Of a DNA stretch of 64,000 nucleotides, positions 26,792 through 36,458 are shown one piece after another. Both the position numbers and the translations under genes were made by a program. Each line of letters starts with the position of its first letter. Position 1 is the stretch's first letter. Below the pieces are notes generated by a model. It did not search any database, had not been told where the DNA came from, and saw only the letters and a list, made by a program, of their open reading frames with translations. This DNA comes from Chitinophagales bacterium (lineage in GTDB: Bacteria > Bacteroidota > Bacteroidia > Chitinophagales > Chitinophagaceae), in NCBI GenBank assembly GCA_026936105.1, contig JAIXKI010000026.1, positions 140,782 through 204,781 on the forward strand, in the 5' to 3' direction.

Positions 26792-27589
26792 TCAAAAATT
26801 ATTTTCTTCAAAATAACTGATCATCCATTCAGTATTCATATTGCCGATCAGTTCATCTTCTGCCATCGGGCAACCGCCTATACCTTTCAGGGCTCCGTCA
26901 AATCTTTTGCAGCCTGCCTTCACAGCGGCTTCCAGTTTCGCCTTCCAGTTGTCCGGCTTTGAATGCAGGTGAACACCTACTTCAGCCGATGGAACCGAAT
27001 TGATGACATATTTTGTCATTTCGTAAACCTGTTCCGGAGTGGCCACACCAACCGTGTCTGATAAAGAGATGATCCGGATCCCCATAGATACAAGCTTGTT
27101 TATCCATTTGAAAACAATTTCTTCAGAATATTCATCGCCATAAGGGTTGCCGAATCCCATGGAAATATAAATGACCAGTTGTTTATTTTTCCGGCTGCAT
27201 ATTTCAATGATCTCTTCCACCCTCTTCAAGGAACCGGCAATGGAAGAGTTGGTGTTGCGTTGCTGAAAAGTTTCCGAAACCGAGAAAGGGAATCCGAGAT
27301 AAGCAATCTCATCAAATTCACTTGCTTCCTGTGCGCCGCGAACATTTGCCACGATTGCCAGCAACTTTGTGTTTGAGTCATGAACTTGTAAATTCATTAC
27401 TACCTCCCGGGTATCTGACATCTGGGGTATGATCCTGGGAGAAACAAAGCTTCCGAAATCTATCGTATCAAAACCGACTTTCAGCAGAGAATTGATGTAT
27501 TCAATTTTCTTTTGAGCAGGAATAAATGTTTCCCATCCCTGCATGGCATCCCTCGGGCATTCGATCAATTTGACTTTTGTTAACTCCAT
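26792..27589 (-). CDS. Hydroxymethylglutaryl-CoA lyase-like enzyme
   Basis: 265 residues, a TIM barrel of the HMGL-like / DRE-TIM family. The N-terminal motif CPRDAMQGW keeps the metal-binding Arg-Asp pair. The C-terminal metal ligands appear as GVHLHSK, and the HMG-CoA lyase-type GGCPMAEDELIGNMNTE provides the conserved Cys. HMG-CoA lyase splits HMG-CoA to acetyl-CoA and acetoacetate in leucine breakdown. It is slightly shorter than the usual ~300 residues and no other leucine-degradation gene is adjacent, so a related aldol substrate is possible. Confidence 0.8.
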   Translation of the reverse strand: MELTKVKLIECPRDAMQGWETFIPAQKKIEYINSLLKVGFDTIDFGSFVSPRIIPQMSDTREVVMNLQVHDSNTKLLAIVANVRGAQEASEFDEIAYLGFPFSVSETFQQRNTNSSIAGSLKRVEEIIEICSRKNKQLVIYISMGFGNPYGDEYSEEIVFKWINKLVSMGIRIISLSDTVGVATPEQVYEMTKYVINSVPSAEVGVHLHSKPDNWKAKLEAAVKAGCKRFDGALKGIGGCPMAEDELIGNMNTEWMISYFEENNF

Positions 27590-27863
27590 GAAATCGCAAA
27601 TTTAAGGAGAGCGCTATCATTAATGCTATAAAGATGCAAGATCAAGAAAAACAAGCAGATAAAATGCAGATTAAAGAATATGATCCCGGATAAATTTATT
27701 AAGCCCGAACTTCAAATTGGTGAAAATATTTTTTTCAGATTGCACAGATCAAAAATCAGAGCTTTCTCATTTTTATTTAGTGGCACAATGTGTATTATTT
27801 GCAGGCCGGTTTTTTAGTGTTTACCATTAGTGCGAATTTTATTTCGAAAAGAAAAAAAATAAA

Positions 27864-28556
27864 ATGCTGAATTCAGAAATGATTTTTGAGAAAATATTTT
27901 TTCAATTCCGGGTTTCGGTTTTAAAAAAAAATTTAACTTTAGTTCAGCAACCAAATTTCTGCACCTTGAATTATTCCGATTTTAATGAAAGGGATTTAGT
28001 TGGTCTTTTATGCAAAGACGACGAACAAGCTTTCAAAATTCTATATGAAAGCTACAGCAATCGTTTATTGGGATATTTAATAAAATTCACCAAGTCGGAA
28101 GATGATGCTGCAGAAATATTGCAGGAAACATTTATGAGGATCTGGAACAACAGGAAGACTCTTGATCCTTTAAAATCATTCCGTTCCTACCTTTTCAGAA
28201 TTGCATCTAATTTAGTCTATGATTATTTCAGGGCCAAGGCTCTGAAGAAAAAAATACATGCTGTATTGACAGACCAAAACCCGGTTACTGTAGAGGAAGA
28301 AGAAATTATTTTCAAAAAAGAAGATTCCAGGCTGATCAACGAAGCGATCCGGTCACTCTCACCTAAAAGAAGAAAAATATTCTGGCTTATAAAAATTGAA
28401 GGACATTCCTACTCAGAAGTCAGCCAGCTTCTCAATATTTCTTCAAGTACCATTAATGATCATGTTGTAAAAGCTACTAAAATGATCCGTGATAAACTTT
28501 TACTTTATCATTCGATAGAGAGTGCAATAATCTTATCAATAATCTTTGCAGGTTAA
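27864..28556 (+). CDS. ECF RNA polymerase sigma factor (SusC/FecR-linked type)
   Basis: 230 residues from the ATG at 27864. The sigma-70 region 2 begins only at about residue 44 (LVGLLCKDDEQAFKILYESY, then DDAAEILQETFMRIWNNRKTL), and region 4 is at about 165-215 (LSPKRRKIFWLIKIEGHSYS, EVSQLLNISSSTINDHVVKA). The first 35 residues look unlike the family, so a TTG at 27966 (196 residues, NYSDFNERDL) is a strong alternative start. It should direct transcription of the SusC/SusD locus when released by the FecR protein encoded next. A hydrophobic tail (SAIILSIIFAG) closes the protein. Confidence 0.9.
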   Translation: MLNSEMIFEKIFFQFRVSVLKKNLTLVQQPNFCTLNYSDFNERDLVGLLCKDDEQAFKILYESYSNRLLGYLIKFTKSEDDAAEILQETFMRIWNNRKTLDPLKSFRSYLFRIASNLVYDYFRAKALKKKIHAVLTDQNPVTVEEEEIIFKKEDSRLINEAIRSLSPKRRKIFWLIKIEGHSYSEVSQLLNISSSTINDHVVKATKMIRDKLLLYHSIESAIILSIIFAG

Positions 28557-28633
28557 CACTTAATCCCCGAAAATATTTGCGGAAGAGCCGATGAAAAGCA
28601 ACTTTCATCCGTATTAGCTCCAAACCTGACTGC

Positions 28634-29866
28634 TTGCAAAAAAAGTCTGACATAGAAAATCTTTTTCGGAAATACATTGAAAATAAGTGCAATCCGGAAG
28701 AAGCGGATCAGCTTCTCTCTTATTTTGGAATCCCCGGAAATGAAGATGTTTTAAAAGAACTAATCGAAAAGTATTTTGAATTAAATAATGCTCCTGACTC
28801 TGCTGAGTACCGGGAAATCCTGGACAGAGTATATCATGACATACAGGAAGAGATAAATCTCCAGAAAGAATACGGGATCATTGAGCCCAAGATCATTCCT
28901 ATCTATAAAAGAAAATGGTTCAGGTTATCCGCTGCTGCTGTTTTGGTGTTGGGGTTATCATTCCTCGGATATAACACTCTTAATAAAAAAGACAGAAATG
29001 AGCGTGATACTACAATTGCAAAAACGGAAGTAGAAGGCACTTACATTTCTCCTGATATATATAGTACGGAATTAAAGCTGGACAATGGAACGGTCATAAA
29101 CCTTGATAAAGCTGAGAATGGGAAAATAATGCAGTCTGGAAATATTATCATTCTGAAAGAAAATGAAAAAATCGTTTATAAGAAGATAAAAGCTGACCTT
29201 ACTGAAGTTAACTCAAAATATGCACCAGTTTATACTACCGTATCTACCAGAAACGGCAAAGAATCACATATTGTATTGGAAGATGGGACGGAAGTGTGGC
29301 TGAACGCGGCTTCTTCGATCAGCTTTCCGATGGAATTCTCTGCGAGTGAGCGAAAAGTCAGGATCAAAGGTGAAGCATATTTTGAGGTTACAAAAAATCC
29401 ATTGAAACCGTTTCGGGTTCAAATAGACAGTAATTCGAGTGATGGTGAAATAGAAGTATTGGGCACACACTTCAATGTGAGTGCTTATCCGGGTGAGGAA
29501 GTAAAAACCACTTTATTGGAAGGATCAGTAAAAATCAAACGGGATAATGAAACGAAAATGTTATATCCCGGCGATCAGGCCAGTTATTCACAAGGAAAGA
29601 TTAGTGTCGAAAAAAATGTAGATGTCAATCAGGTAATGGCATGGAAACAAGGCCTGTTCATTTTCAATAATGCAGATATAAAAACAATCATGAATCAGAT
29701 GGCAAGATGGTATGATGTTGAGGTTATTTATAAAGGGAAAATAACTGCTGAGGGTTTTACGGGAAAAATTTATAAGTCACTGCCGTTATTAAATTTTTTA
29801 AAGATTATAAAATTAAATGGAGTAAAAATAAAACTTGAAGGGAAGAAAGTAATAGTGATGGAATAG
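28634..29866 (+). CDS. FecR-family anti-sigma / sigma regulator
   Basis: 410 residues from a TTG start at 28634 (QKKSDIENLFRKYIENKCNP). An N-terminal cytosolic sigma-binding region (1-90) is followed by one membrane helix (about 97-117, RLSAAAVLVLGLSFLGY) and a periplasmic FecR domain (about 190-300: GKESHIVLEDGTEVWLNAAS, RKVRIKGEAYFEVTKNPLKP, EVLGTHFNVSAY). The C-terminal DUF4974/STN-like domain (about 345-410, FNNADIKTIMNQMARWYDVE) is the part thought to meet the STN domain of the SusC partner. It keeps the sigma factor silent until the receptor signals. No ATG lies in a better position. Confidence 0.92.
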   Translation: MQKKSDIENLFRKYIENKCNPEEADQLLSYFGIPGNEDVLKELIEKYFELNNAPDSAEYREILDRVYHDIQEEINLQKEYGIIEPKIIPIYKRKWFRLSAAAVLVLGLSFLGYNTLNKKDRNERDTTIAKTEVEGTYISPDIYSTELKLDNGTVINLDKAENGKIMQSGNIIILKENEKIVYKKIKADLTEVNSKYAPVYTTVSTRNGKESHIVLEDGTEVWLNAASSISFPMEFSASERKVRIKGEAYFEVTKNPLKPFRVQIDSNSSDGEIEVLGTHFNVSAYPGEEVKTTLLEGSVKIKRDNETKMLYPGDQASYSQGKISVEKNVDVNQVMAWKQGLFIFNNADIKTIMNQMARWYDVEVIYKGKITAEGFTGKIYKSLPLLNFLKIIKLNGVKIKLEGKKVIVME

Positions 29867-29891
29867 TTGCAATTGAAGAGGATCAATAAAA

Positions 29892-29919
29892 AGCCGGTAA
29901 TGAGGCAACATTACCGGCT
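29892..29919 (+). terminator. Hairpin between fecR and susC (attenuator-like)
   Basis: A perfect 11-bp stem, AGCCGGTAATG (29892-29902) and CATTACCGGCT (29909-29919), has a 6-nt loop. On the plus strand no T-run follows (AATTTCAGG); on the minus strand TTTTT follows. So it is a weak or factor-dependent terminator for sigma-fecR, or a processing/stability hairpin at the head of the susC message. Confidence 0.6.
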
Positions 29920-30007
29920 AATTTCAGGCTAAGAATAAACATCCGGTCAGATGTAAAAAGTAAACGATAAATGCTTACATATTAATAACCTAAAACCAAA
30001 CAAAGAT

Positions 30008-33000
30008 ATGCATTTTAGACTCTCATGCAAACCTCAGGTCGCTGACATGTTGTTTGCTAAAAAAACACTACTGGTTATGAAATTAAGTGTAGTCTTTTTG
30101 TTTTTGTTGTGCCTCCAGGCAAGCGCAACAGGAAAGGCTCAAAAGATAAGCCTTTCAAAGAAGGATATTTCATTAAAGCAGGTCTTCTCTGAAATTGAAA
30201 GGCAGAGCGGCTACCATTTCTTTTATAAGGAAAAGCTTCTTAGCCCTGAGGTAAAAACCAGCCTTGATATCAAAGGCGCCTCATTGGATGAAGCCTTAAA
30301 AATCAGTTTGGAAAAACTTCCCCTGACCTACTCTATCGTGAATAAAACGATCGTGATCAGTGAGAAAGACCTTCCTGTAGAAAATGAATTGCCTGAAATA
30401 GCAGAAGAGCCTGTTTTTGCAGAAGTACAGGGAACGGTCAAGGATCATGAAGGAAAGGCAATGGAAGGCGTATCGGTTTTAGTAAAAGGGACTTCAACCG
30501 GTGGTACAACCAATTCAGCCGGACATTACTCCATACAGGCAAAAGACCTGCGTCAGACTTTGATTTTTTCTTTTACAGGTTATGAGACACAAGAAGTACC
30601 CATTAGAGGCAGATCCACCGTAAACGTAGTTATGGAACAAAAAATTCAAGCGCTGACCGATGTGGTTGTGATTGGATATGGGACTCAAACAAAAAGAGCC
30701 GTAACCGGATCCATCTCTTCTGTAGATATGGAATCTCTAGACAAAGATCGTTCTACCACTTTTACTCAACAATTAGAAGGAAAGGTAAGCGGGGTCAGTG
30801 TACAACGATCAACAGGAATGGTTGGTGCTATGACAAGGATCAGTATCCGTGGGGTGTCTTCTATAAATGCAAGTAGTGAACCATTATATGTAATTGATGG
30901 TATTCCAATGGAAGAGAATTCAATTGCGGGTAACGGTGAAGATATTAGCCCGTTTATAAACTTAAATACTGATGACATAAAATCAATTGATGTTTTAAAG
31001 GGGGCTTCTGCAGCAGCAGTGTATGGAACTAGAGGAGCAAATGGTGTTGTTTTAATAACCACCAAAAGTGGGAGCGCAAATACACAGAAGATTAATGTCA
31101 AGATCGAAGGCGGAATATCAAAAGTTGCAAAGAAATTGAAACTGACAGAAACGCCGGATTACCTCAAAATATATAATTACGTACGCCACACAAACTATGT
31201 TGCCTCTGATTTTGCAAATACAGATTGGCAAGATGCTGTTTCACAAACAGGATCTTCTCAAAATTATTCATTTGACATCTCAGGTGGAAGCCAAAAAAGT
31301 ACTTATTATGTCTCAGCTAACTACCAGGAAGAAAAAGGGATCATCAATGAAAATAACTTAAGAAAATTCGGAGCCCGTGTAAAGATATCTAATAAGCTGA
31401 ATAACCGCCTGGAGGTTAACCTTAATTTAGCTCCATCGGTTTCTAAGCTTCGTTCCATGAGCAATCATACTACAATCAACTCTGCATTCGGCATGGCAGT
31501 ATTAGAACCTCCAACTGTTCCGATCTTTTTGCCAAATGGAGCTGTTAATAATGGAAAAGACCCATCGGTACCAGCCAATTTGATTTTTAACCCATTTGCC
31601 GGCACGCCTTATGCAAATGTTAAATATTCATTTATTGATAACGACTCGAAGCAAATCCTTGCCAACCTTGGTGGTAGTTATAAAATACTTTCAAATCTGA
31701 CCTTTGCCAGTAATTTTAATTACCAGACAAGTGGTACTGTAGGCAATGCGGTTTTTAAAAATGTTACAAGCTCAGGGTATCCCAATGGTAGTATAGGAGC
31801 AAGTAACCGGACTTTCACCAATTTAAGTTGGAACAACACTTTAAATTATAAAAACACTTGGGATAAACACTCTCTGGATCTGACATTGGTAGCTGCTTTA
31901 GAAAACAGTACCAGGAATTGGCTTAATATTTCTAAAAGTAATGTAACAGATGAATCATTGACAGATTTAGATGCTGCATCACTCCTGGTATCCGGTGGAG
32001 GATCAACTTCTTCTTTCAGATACCAAAACAATGTTATTCGGGCGAACTATGAATATGAAAAGAAATATTTATTAACCATTTCTGGGAGCTATGATGGCAC
32101 TTCACGTTTTGCGAAAGGGAAAAGATATGGATTCTTCCCTGCAGTAGCAGCAGGATGGATCATTACAGATGAAGAATTTATGCAAAGGGTAAAGCCCCTG
32201 AATTTTTTGAAACTCAGAGTGGGCTATGGGGTTACAGGAAATGCCAACATAAATAATTTCCCATATCAGGCTTTATTGTCATCTGGGATAAAATACAATA
32301 ACGATCCGGCAATTGATTTTACACAATTAGCTAATCTTGATTTGACCTGGGAAACTTCTCATGAATTTGACATTGGCTTTGATTTCAATCTTTTTCAAAA
32401 CAGATTGAGCGGAACTATTGATTACTATAACAGGATGACTACAAACCTGCTGCTTCAAAGAAGAGTATCAAATATTAATGGTTTTACGACCATCTTTAAA
32501 AACGGTGGTAAAATGGCAAATTCAGGAGTTGAATTCAATTTCAAGGCTGCGCTGATCAAAAACAGAACATTCAGGTGGAATTTGAATGGCAATATTTCAA
32601 CATTACACAATGAAGTGACCGATCTTCCGGGAGGTGATATCATTGGAACATATAACCTGATCAGAGTGGGATACCCAATCGCATCCCTTTACCTGCCAGT
32701 TTACAAAGGCGTTGATCCTCAAAACGGAAATGCTCTGTTTGATGACGGAAAGAATGGGACCGCAGCAAATTATTCTGCAGCGCCAAGGCAAATCGTGGGA
32801 TCTCCACTTCCAAAAGTTTTTGGTGGATTTGGAACTGACCTTTCATACAAAGGGCTTGACTTTAGTATCAACTTCACGTATTCACAAGGAAATAAACTTT
32901 ATTGGGTAAGAGCCGAATATATGAAAGGGTCTACTTCTTCTTATAACCAATTGCAATCAGTAGTTGATTTCTGGAGGCCTGATAATAAAAATGCTCCTAA

Positions 33001-33295
33001 TCCCGAGCCACGCCCAACAGCAAATGGCGGTAACCGGTCTTCAAGGTTTGTTTATGATGCTTCTTTCCTGAGATTGAACTATGTCCAGGTAGGCTACGTT
33101 TTTCCGAAATCCATATTTGGTGAAAAACGTACCAGAATATATTTCGGAGGCTTTAATTTATTCACAATAAACAGTTTCGAAGGATTCGACCCCGGAGGAG
33201 ATAATTCCCCAAGATCAAATATTAACAGAGGCATTATTCAAGGAAATGATCCATTGAATATCAACTATAACGCCGGATTACAGGTTTCATTTTAA
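30008..33295 (+). CDS. SusC/RagA-type TonB-dependent transporter with STN domain
   Basis: 1095 residues. After the signal sequence (VMKLSVVFLFLLCLQASATG) there is an STN signalling domain (about 47-120: ISLKQVFSEIERQSGYHFFY), then a carboxypeptidase-regulatory-like domain (about 137-215: VQGTVKDHEGKAMEGVSVLV). The TonB-box region DVVVIGYGTQTKRAVTGSIS starts the SusC plug, and the 22-strand barrel follows to a C-terminal LQVSF (terminal Phe). It imports the substrate bound by SusD across the outer membrane. The STN domain is the element that signals to FecR, so this receptor should induce its own locus. The SusD gene follows after 17 nt. Confidence 0.96.
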   Translation: MHFRLSCKPQVADMLFAKKTLLVMKLSVVFLFLLCLQASATGKAQKISLSKKDISLKQVFSEIERQSGYHFFYKEKLLSPEVKTSLDIKGASLDEALKISLEKLPLTYSIVNKTIVISEKDLPVENELPEIAEEPVFAEVQGTVKDHEGKAMEGVSVLVKGTSTGGTTNSAGHYSIQAKDLRQTLIFSFTGYETQEVPIRGRSTVNVVMEQKIQALTDVVVIGYGTQTKRAVTGSISSVDMESLDKDRSTTFTQQLEGKVSGVSVQRSTGMVGAMTRISIRGVSSINASSEPLYVIDGIPMEENSIAGNGEDISPFINLNTDDIKSIDVLKGASAAAVYGTRGANGVVLITTKSGSANTQKINVKIEGGISKVAKKLKLTETPDYLKIYNYVRHTNYVASDFANTDWQDAVSQTGSSQNYSFDISGGSQKSTYYVSANYQEEKGIINENNLRKFGARVKISNKLNNRLEVNLNLAPSVSKLRSMSNHTTINSAFGMAVLEPPTVPIFLPNGAVNNGKDPSVPANLIFNPFAGTPYANVKYSFIDNDSKQILANLGGSYKILSNLTFASNFNYQTSGTVGNAVFKNVTSSGYPNGSIGASNRTFTNLSWNNTLNYKNTWDKHSLDLTLVAALENSTRNWLNISKSNVTDESLTDLDAASLLVSGGGSTSSFRYQNNVIRANYEYEKKYLLTISGSYDGTSRFAKGKRYGFFPAVAAGWIITDEEFMQRVKPLNFLKLRVGYGVTGNANINNFPYQALLSSGIKYNNDPAIDFTQLANLDLTWETSHEFDIGFDFNLFQNRLSGTIDYYNRMTTNLLLQRRVSNINGFTTIFKNGGKMANSGVEFNFKAALIKNRTFRWNLNGNISTLHNEVTDLPGGDIIGTYNLIRVGYPIASLYLPVYKGVDPQNGNALFDDGKNGTAANYSAAPRQIVGSPLPKVFGGFGTDLSYKGLDFSINFTYSQGNKLYWVRAEYMKGSTSSYNQLQSVVDFWRPDNKNAPNPEPRPTANGGNRSSRFVYDASFLRLNYVQVGYVFPKSIFGEKRTRIYFGGFNLFTINSFEGFDPGGDNSPRSNINRGIIQGNDPLNINYNAGLQVSF

Positions 33296-33312
33296 TATCA
33301 AAACTTTAAGTA

Positions 33313-34776
33313 ATGAAAACAATATATAACTTTCTTATATCATCAACTATCCTTCTCACTATAAGTTGTAATAAGTATCTGGATGGCCCACAGCCAACAG
33401 GATCTATAGACATGAATAATCTTAATACCCTTCAGGGATTCCAGAGTTTAATGAATGGAGTCTATAATGGTATTCAGAACTATGGAAGCCAGTTAACCTA
33501 TTACAGTGAGAGTATGACAGATTTCGTTGACTGGAATCTGAGTTTTACAGAAGCACGGCAAATTGGTTACCAGTCAATGACAGCCAATAATCCTCAAATT
33601 ACTTCAATGTGGGATCAACTTTACAAAGCAATAAATGATGCCAACATCGTAATTGCCAAAATTGATAATTTACAGAATACTCAACAGTCTCAGAAAGATA
33701 ATTTGAAAGGCCAAGCCTATTTTACCAGGGCTTTAATGTATTATTATTTGGTTCAATACTGGTCCAAGCCATGGAATTCACAACCGGACAATGCGCAAAT
33801 GGGAGTCCCTTTAATGTTGGATCCTGTAATAAACACCAGTGATTTCCAAGATAAGCCCAGGGGAACGGTAAAAGAAGTTTACGACCAAATCGATAGAGAC
33901 TTGCAAAGTGCCGAAGGTTTAGCAATCACAAATACATCTCCGGGTAAGGCTACTAACTATGCAGCCACTGCTTTAAGGGCTCGTATAGCCTTGATACAAG
34001 GCCGCTGGCAGGATGCCGCAACACTTGCAGGTGATGTGATTCCACATTATTCACTTCTCCCCGATGTGAAATCTTTCTTTAGGGAACCATTGGGGGCAGA
34101 ATCCATATTTGAAATTGTCAATACAATTGGAGATGCAGCCGGAGGAGGTAACTATGCCATATCCGTAGTTTGCAATATAAATGGCAGAGCCGGGGTTAAA
34201 ATTACTGATTCATACAGAAATACTGTAAGAAGTTTAATTACTGACGTTCAAAAACAAGCTTTGACAGCAAACGGCCTGATAGCTATTGATACACGTGTTA
34301 CTGAACTATTAGCCAGTAGGTCAGCTCCGCCGCTTACACTTGACCTTTACACTCATACGAATAAATATGAAGATTGGATAAATCTCGCTGACAACCCTCC
34401 TGTATTAAGATTACCTGAAATGATATTGACAAGAGCTGAAGCGTTGGCAGAACAAAATGGAATCAACCAAACATCAATAGATCTTTTGAATCAAATAAGA
34501 ACAAGATCGATCAAAGTTGTTGATCAGAATAATAATCCGGGAGATAAATCGCTTATTGAATTTAAAATTTCAGATTTTTCAACCAAAGAAGATCTTATCG
34601 ATGCAATTTTCAGAGAACGAGAGGTCGAGTTGTCTTATGAAGGACTTAGAAAAATGGATCTTCAACGTAAAAAAATGAGCGTTAGAGGGACTCCATGGGA
34701 TAGTGATATTTTGGTGTTCCCCATTCCGCAGAGCCAACTCGATGCAAGTGACTTACCGCAAAATCCGGGGTATTAA
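33313..34776 (+). CDS. SusD/RagB-type substrate-binding lipoprotein
   Basis: 487 residues. The N-terminus MKTIYNFLISSTILLTISCNKYLD has a lipobox (TISC) and the KYLD start common to SusD proteins. TPR-like helices include LKGQAYFTRALMYYYLVQYW (about 130-150) and ATNYAATALRARIALIQGRW (about 213-232). The SusD C-terminal block is LRLPEMILTRAEALAEQNG, followed by IFREREVELSYEGLRKMDLQ, with typical end QLDASDLPQNPGY. It caps the SusC barrel at the cell surface and binds the substrate. The neighbouring enzymes suggest peptides or amides rather than glycans. Confidence 0.95.
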   Translation: MKTIYNFLISSTILLTISCNKYLDGPQPTGSIDMNNLNTLQGFQSLMNGVYNGIQNYGSQLTYYSESMTDFVDWNLSFTEARQIGYQSMTANNPQITSMWDQLYKAINDANIVIAKIDNLQNTQQSQKDNLKGQAYFTRALMYYYLVQYWSKPWNSQPDNAQMGVPLMLDPVINTSDFQDKPRGTVKEVYDQIDRDLQSAEGLAITNTSPGKATNYAATALRARIALIQGRWQDAATLAGDVIPHYSLLPDVKSFFREPLGAESIFEIVNTIGDAAGGGNYAISVVCNINGRAGVKITDSYRNTVRSLITDVQKQALTANGLIAIDTRVTELLASRSAPPLTLDLYTHTNKYEDWINLADNPPVLRLPEMILTRAEALAEQNGINQTSIDLLNQIRTRSIKVVDQNNNPGDKSLIEFKISDFSTKEDLIDAIFREREVELSYEGLRKMDLQRKKMSVRGTPWDSDILVFPIPQSQLDASDLPQNPGY

Positions 34777-34834
34777 AAAGAATAAAATAAGGTTGAAAGT
34801 TCTTTTTATACTTAATAAAACTAACCCCATTTTT

Positions 34835-36355
34835 ATGAAGAAAGTATTAAAACCTATATTAGCTATCTTATTTTGTTTTTTACTTACTGCGGGTACTTTC
34901 ATTTCTATTGCTCAAAAACAATTTTTTTTACCTTATGACACATCTATCACTACAGCTCATAAAGTGGTCATTAATGGTATGGATGTTCCATATGAGGCAA
35001 CCGTCGGAACTCTTCCTGTTTATGTGAAACATAAGGATGACAAACCGGAAGACTCAAAAAAGCCAAGGGCATATTTACAATATACTTACTATAAAAGATC
35101 TGATACTAAAGAGATGTCTAAAAGGCCTCTTATGATTTCATTTAATGGCGGTCCAGGCACAGGAAGTTTGTGGATGCATCTGGGATATACATCTCCGGTA
35201 AATCTAAAGTTAGACAAAGAAGGATTCCCCTTTCAGCCTTACGGAATAGTTGATAACCATAATTCAGTTTTGGATGTAGCTGATTTACTTTATGTGAATC
35301 CGGTTAGAACCGGGTTTTCCCGAATGATAAATGATGGTAAGCCGGAAGATTTTTTTGGTTCAAAAGAAGATATCGCCTATTTAGCCGATTGGATCTTGTT
35401 ATTTGTATCCAGGGAACACAGGTGGCTTTCACCCAAATTTCTGATAGGAGAAAGTTATGGAACCGGGCGGGTCGCCGGTTTAGCGGGCCAGCTTGCAAAT
35501 ATGGAAAGTGGTATGTACGTCAATGGTGTAATTCTGGTATCTGGCAGTGGAGGTACAAATCTTGACATCTCAGTTCCCAGACCTGTTACACAGCTTCCTT
35601 TTTTTGCGGCAACAGCCTGGTTTCATAAAAAACTAACTCCTGATTTTCAAAATAAGGATATCACGCAATTTTTACCAGAAGTCGAAAGATTTGCTATAAA
35701 TGAATATTTACCAGCGTTGGTTTCAGGCGCATCTATTAGCCAGAGCCAAAAAGATGCGATTGCAGGCAAAGTTGCGCAATACACAGGTTTGTCAAAACAG
35801 TTTGTTTTGGATTATAATTTAGGGGTACCCAATAATGCATTTTATAAAGAGCTATTAAGAGATAGAGGATACACTGTTAGTTACCTGGATTCAAGATACC
35901 TTGGAATTGATAAAGCTGATGGTGGATCACAACCCGATTATTTTGCTGAACTAACATCATGGGAACATAGTTTCACACCTGCTATCAATTATTACTTAAA
36001 AGATGTCTTGGGGCTAAAGACCGATTTGAAATATTATGTATTTGGCGGTGTACAACCCTGGAACAGAGATGCATCATTCAGTACAGGTGCTTTGCTTAGG
36101 GGAGCTATGGCTCAGAACCCATCTATGCATTTATTATATCAATTCGGTTATTATGATAGTGGATGGTTTGGAAGTAAATTCGGAAGCTGGAACTTTGACC
36201 CAAGTGGCAAGATGAAAGATCGTATTCAAACCATAGGATACAAAAGTGGACATATGATTTATGTCAGGGATACTGAGAAAGAAAAATCCCTTAATGATTT
36301 ACGTAAATTCATTTTGAATAGCATACCCAAAGATGGTCAGCCGATAAAATATTAA
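34835..36355 (+). CDS. Secreted S10-family serine carboxypeptidase, copy A
   Basis: 506 residues from the ATG at 34835 (MKKVLKPILAILFCFLLTAG), chosen because it opens with a clear signal peptide; the frame extends further upstream into susD but without one. Alpha/beta-hydrolase fold: oxyanion region ISFNGGPGTGSLWMHLGY, nucleophile S207 in GESYG, catalytic Asp probably in QFGYYDSGW (about 430), and His in YKSGHMIYV (about 470). S10 enzymes remove C-terminal residues from peptides, usually at acidic pH. It is 58 nt behind susD, so it is probably in the same transcript. It is paralogous to the next gene. Confidence 0.92.
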   Translation: MKKVLKPILAILFCFLLTAGTFISIAQKQFFLPYDTSITTAHKVVINGMDVPYEATVGTLPVYVKHKDDKPEDSKKPRAYLQYTYYKRSDTKEMSKRPLMISFNGGPGTGSLWMHLGYTSPVNLKLDKEGFPFQPYGIVDNHNSVLDVADLLYVNPVRTGFSRMINDGKPEDFFGSKEDIAYLADWILLFVSREHRWLSPKFLIGESYGTGRVAGLAGQLANMESGMYVNGVILVSGSGGTNLDISVPRPVTQLPFFAATAWFHKKLTPDFQNKDITQFLPEVERFAINEYLPALVSGASISQSQKDAIAGKVAQYTGLSKQFVLDYNLGVPNNAFYKELLRDRGYTVSYLDSRYLGIDKADGGSQPDYFAELTSWEHSFTPAINYYLKDVLGLKTDLKYYVFGGVQPWNRDASFSTGALLRGAMAQNPSMHLLYQFGYYDSGWFGSKFGSWNFDPSGKMKDRIQTIGYKSGHMIYVRDTEKEKSLNDLRKFILNSIPKDGQPIKY

Positions 36356-36458
36356 TATGATTTTTATAGTATTTATGTAAAGAAATAATTTCCTTACTTG
36401 AGATTTAAAAATTAGTTCAAAAGATAACTCGTTTTATTTACAATTAAAATGAAAGAAT

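Noticed and set aside
34703..34834. Upstream in-frame extension of S10 copy A into susD
   Set aside because: The signal peptide begins exactly at the ATG at 34835; the extension is another reading frame of susD.
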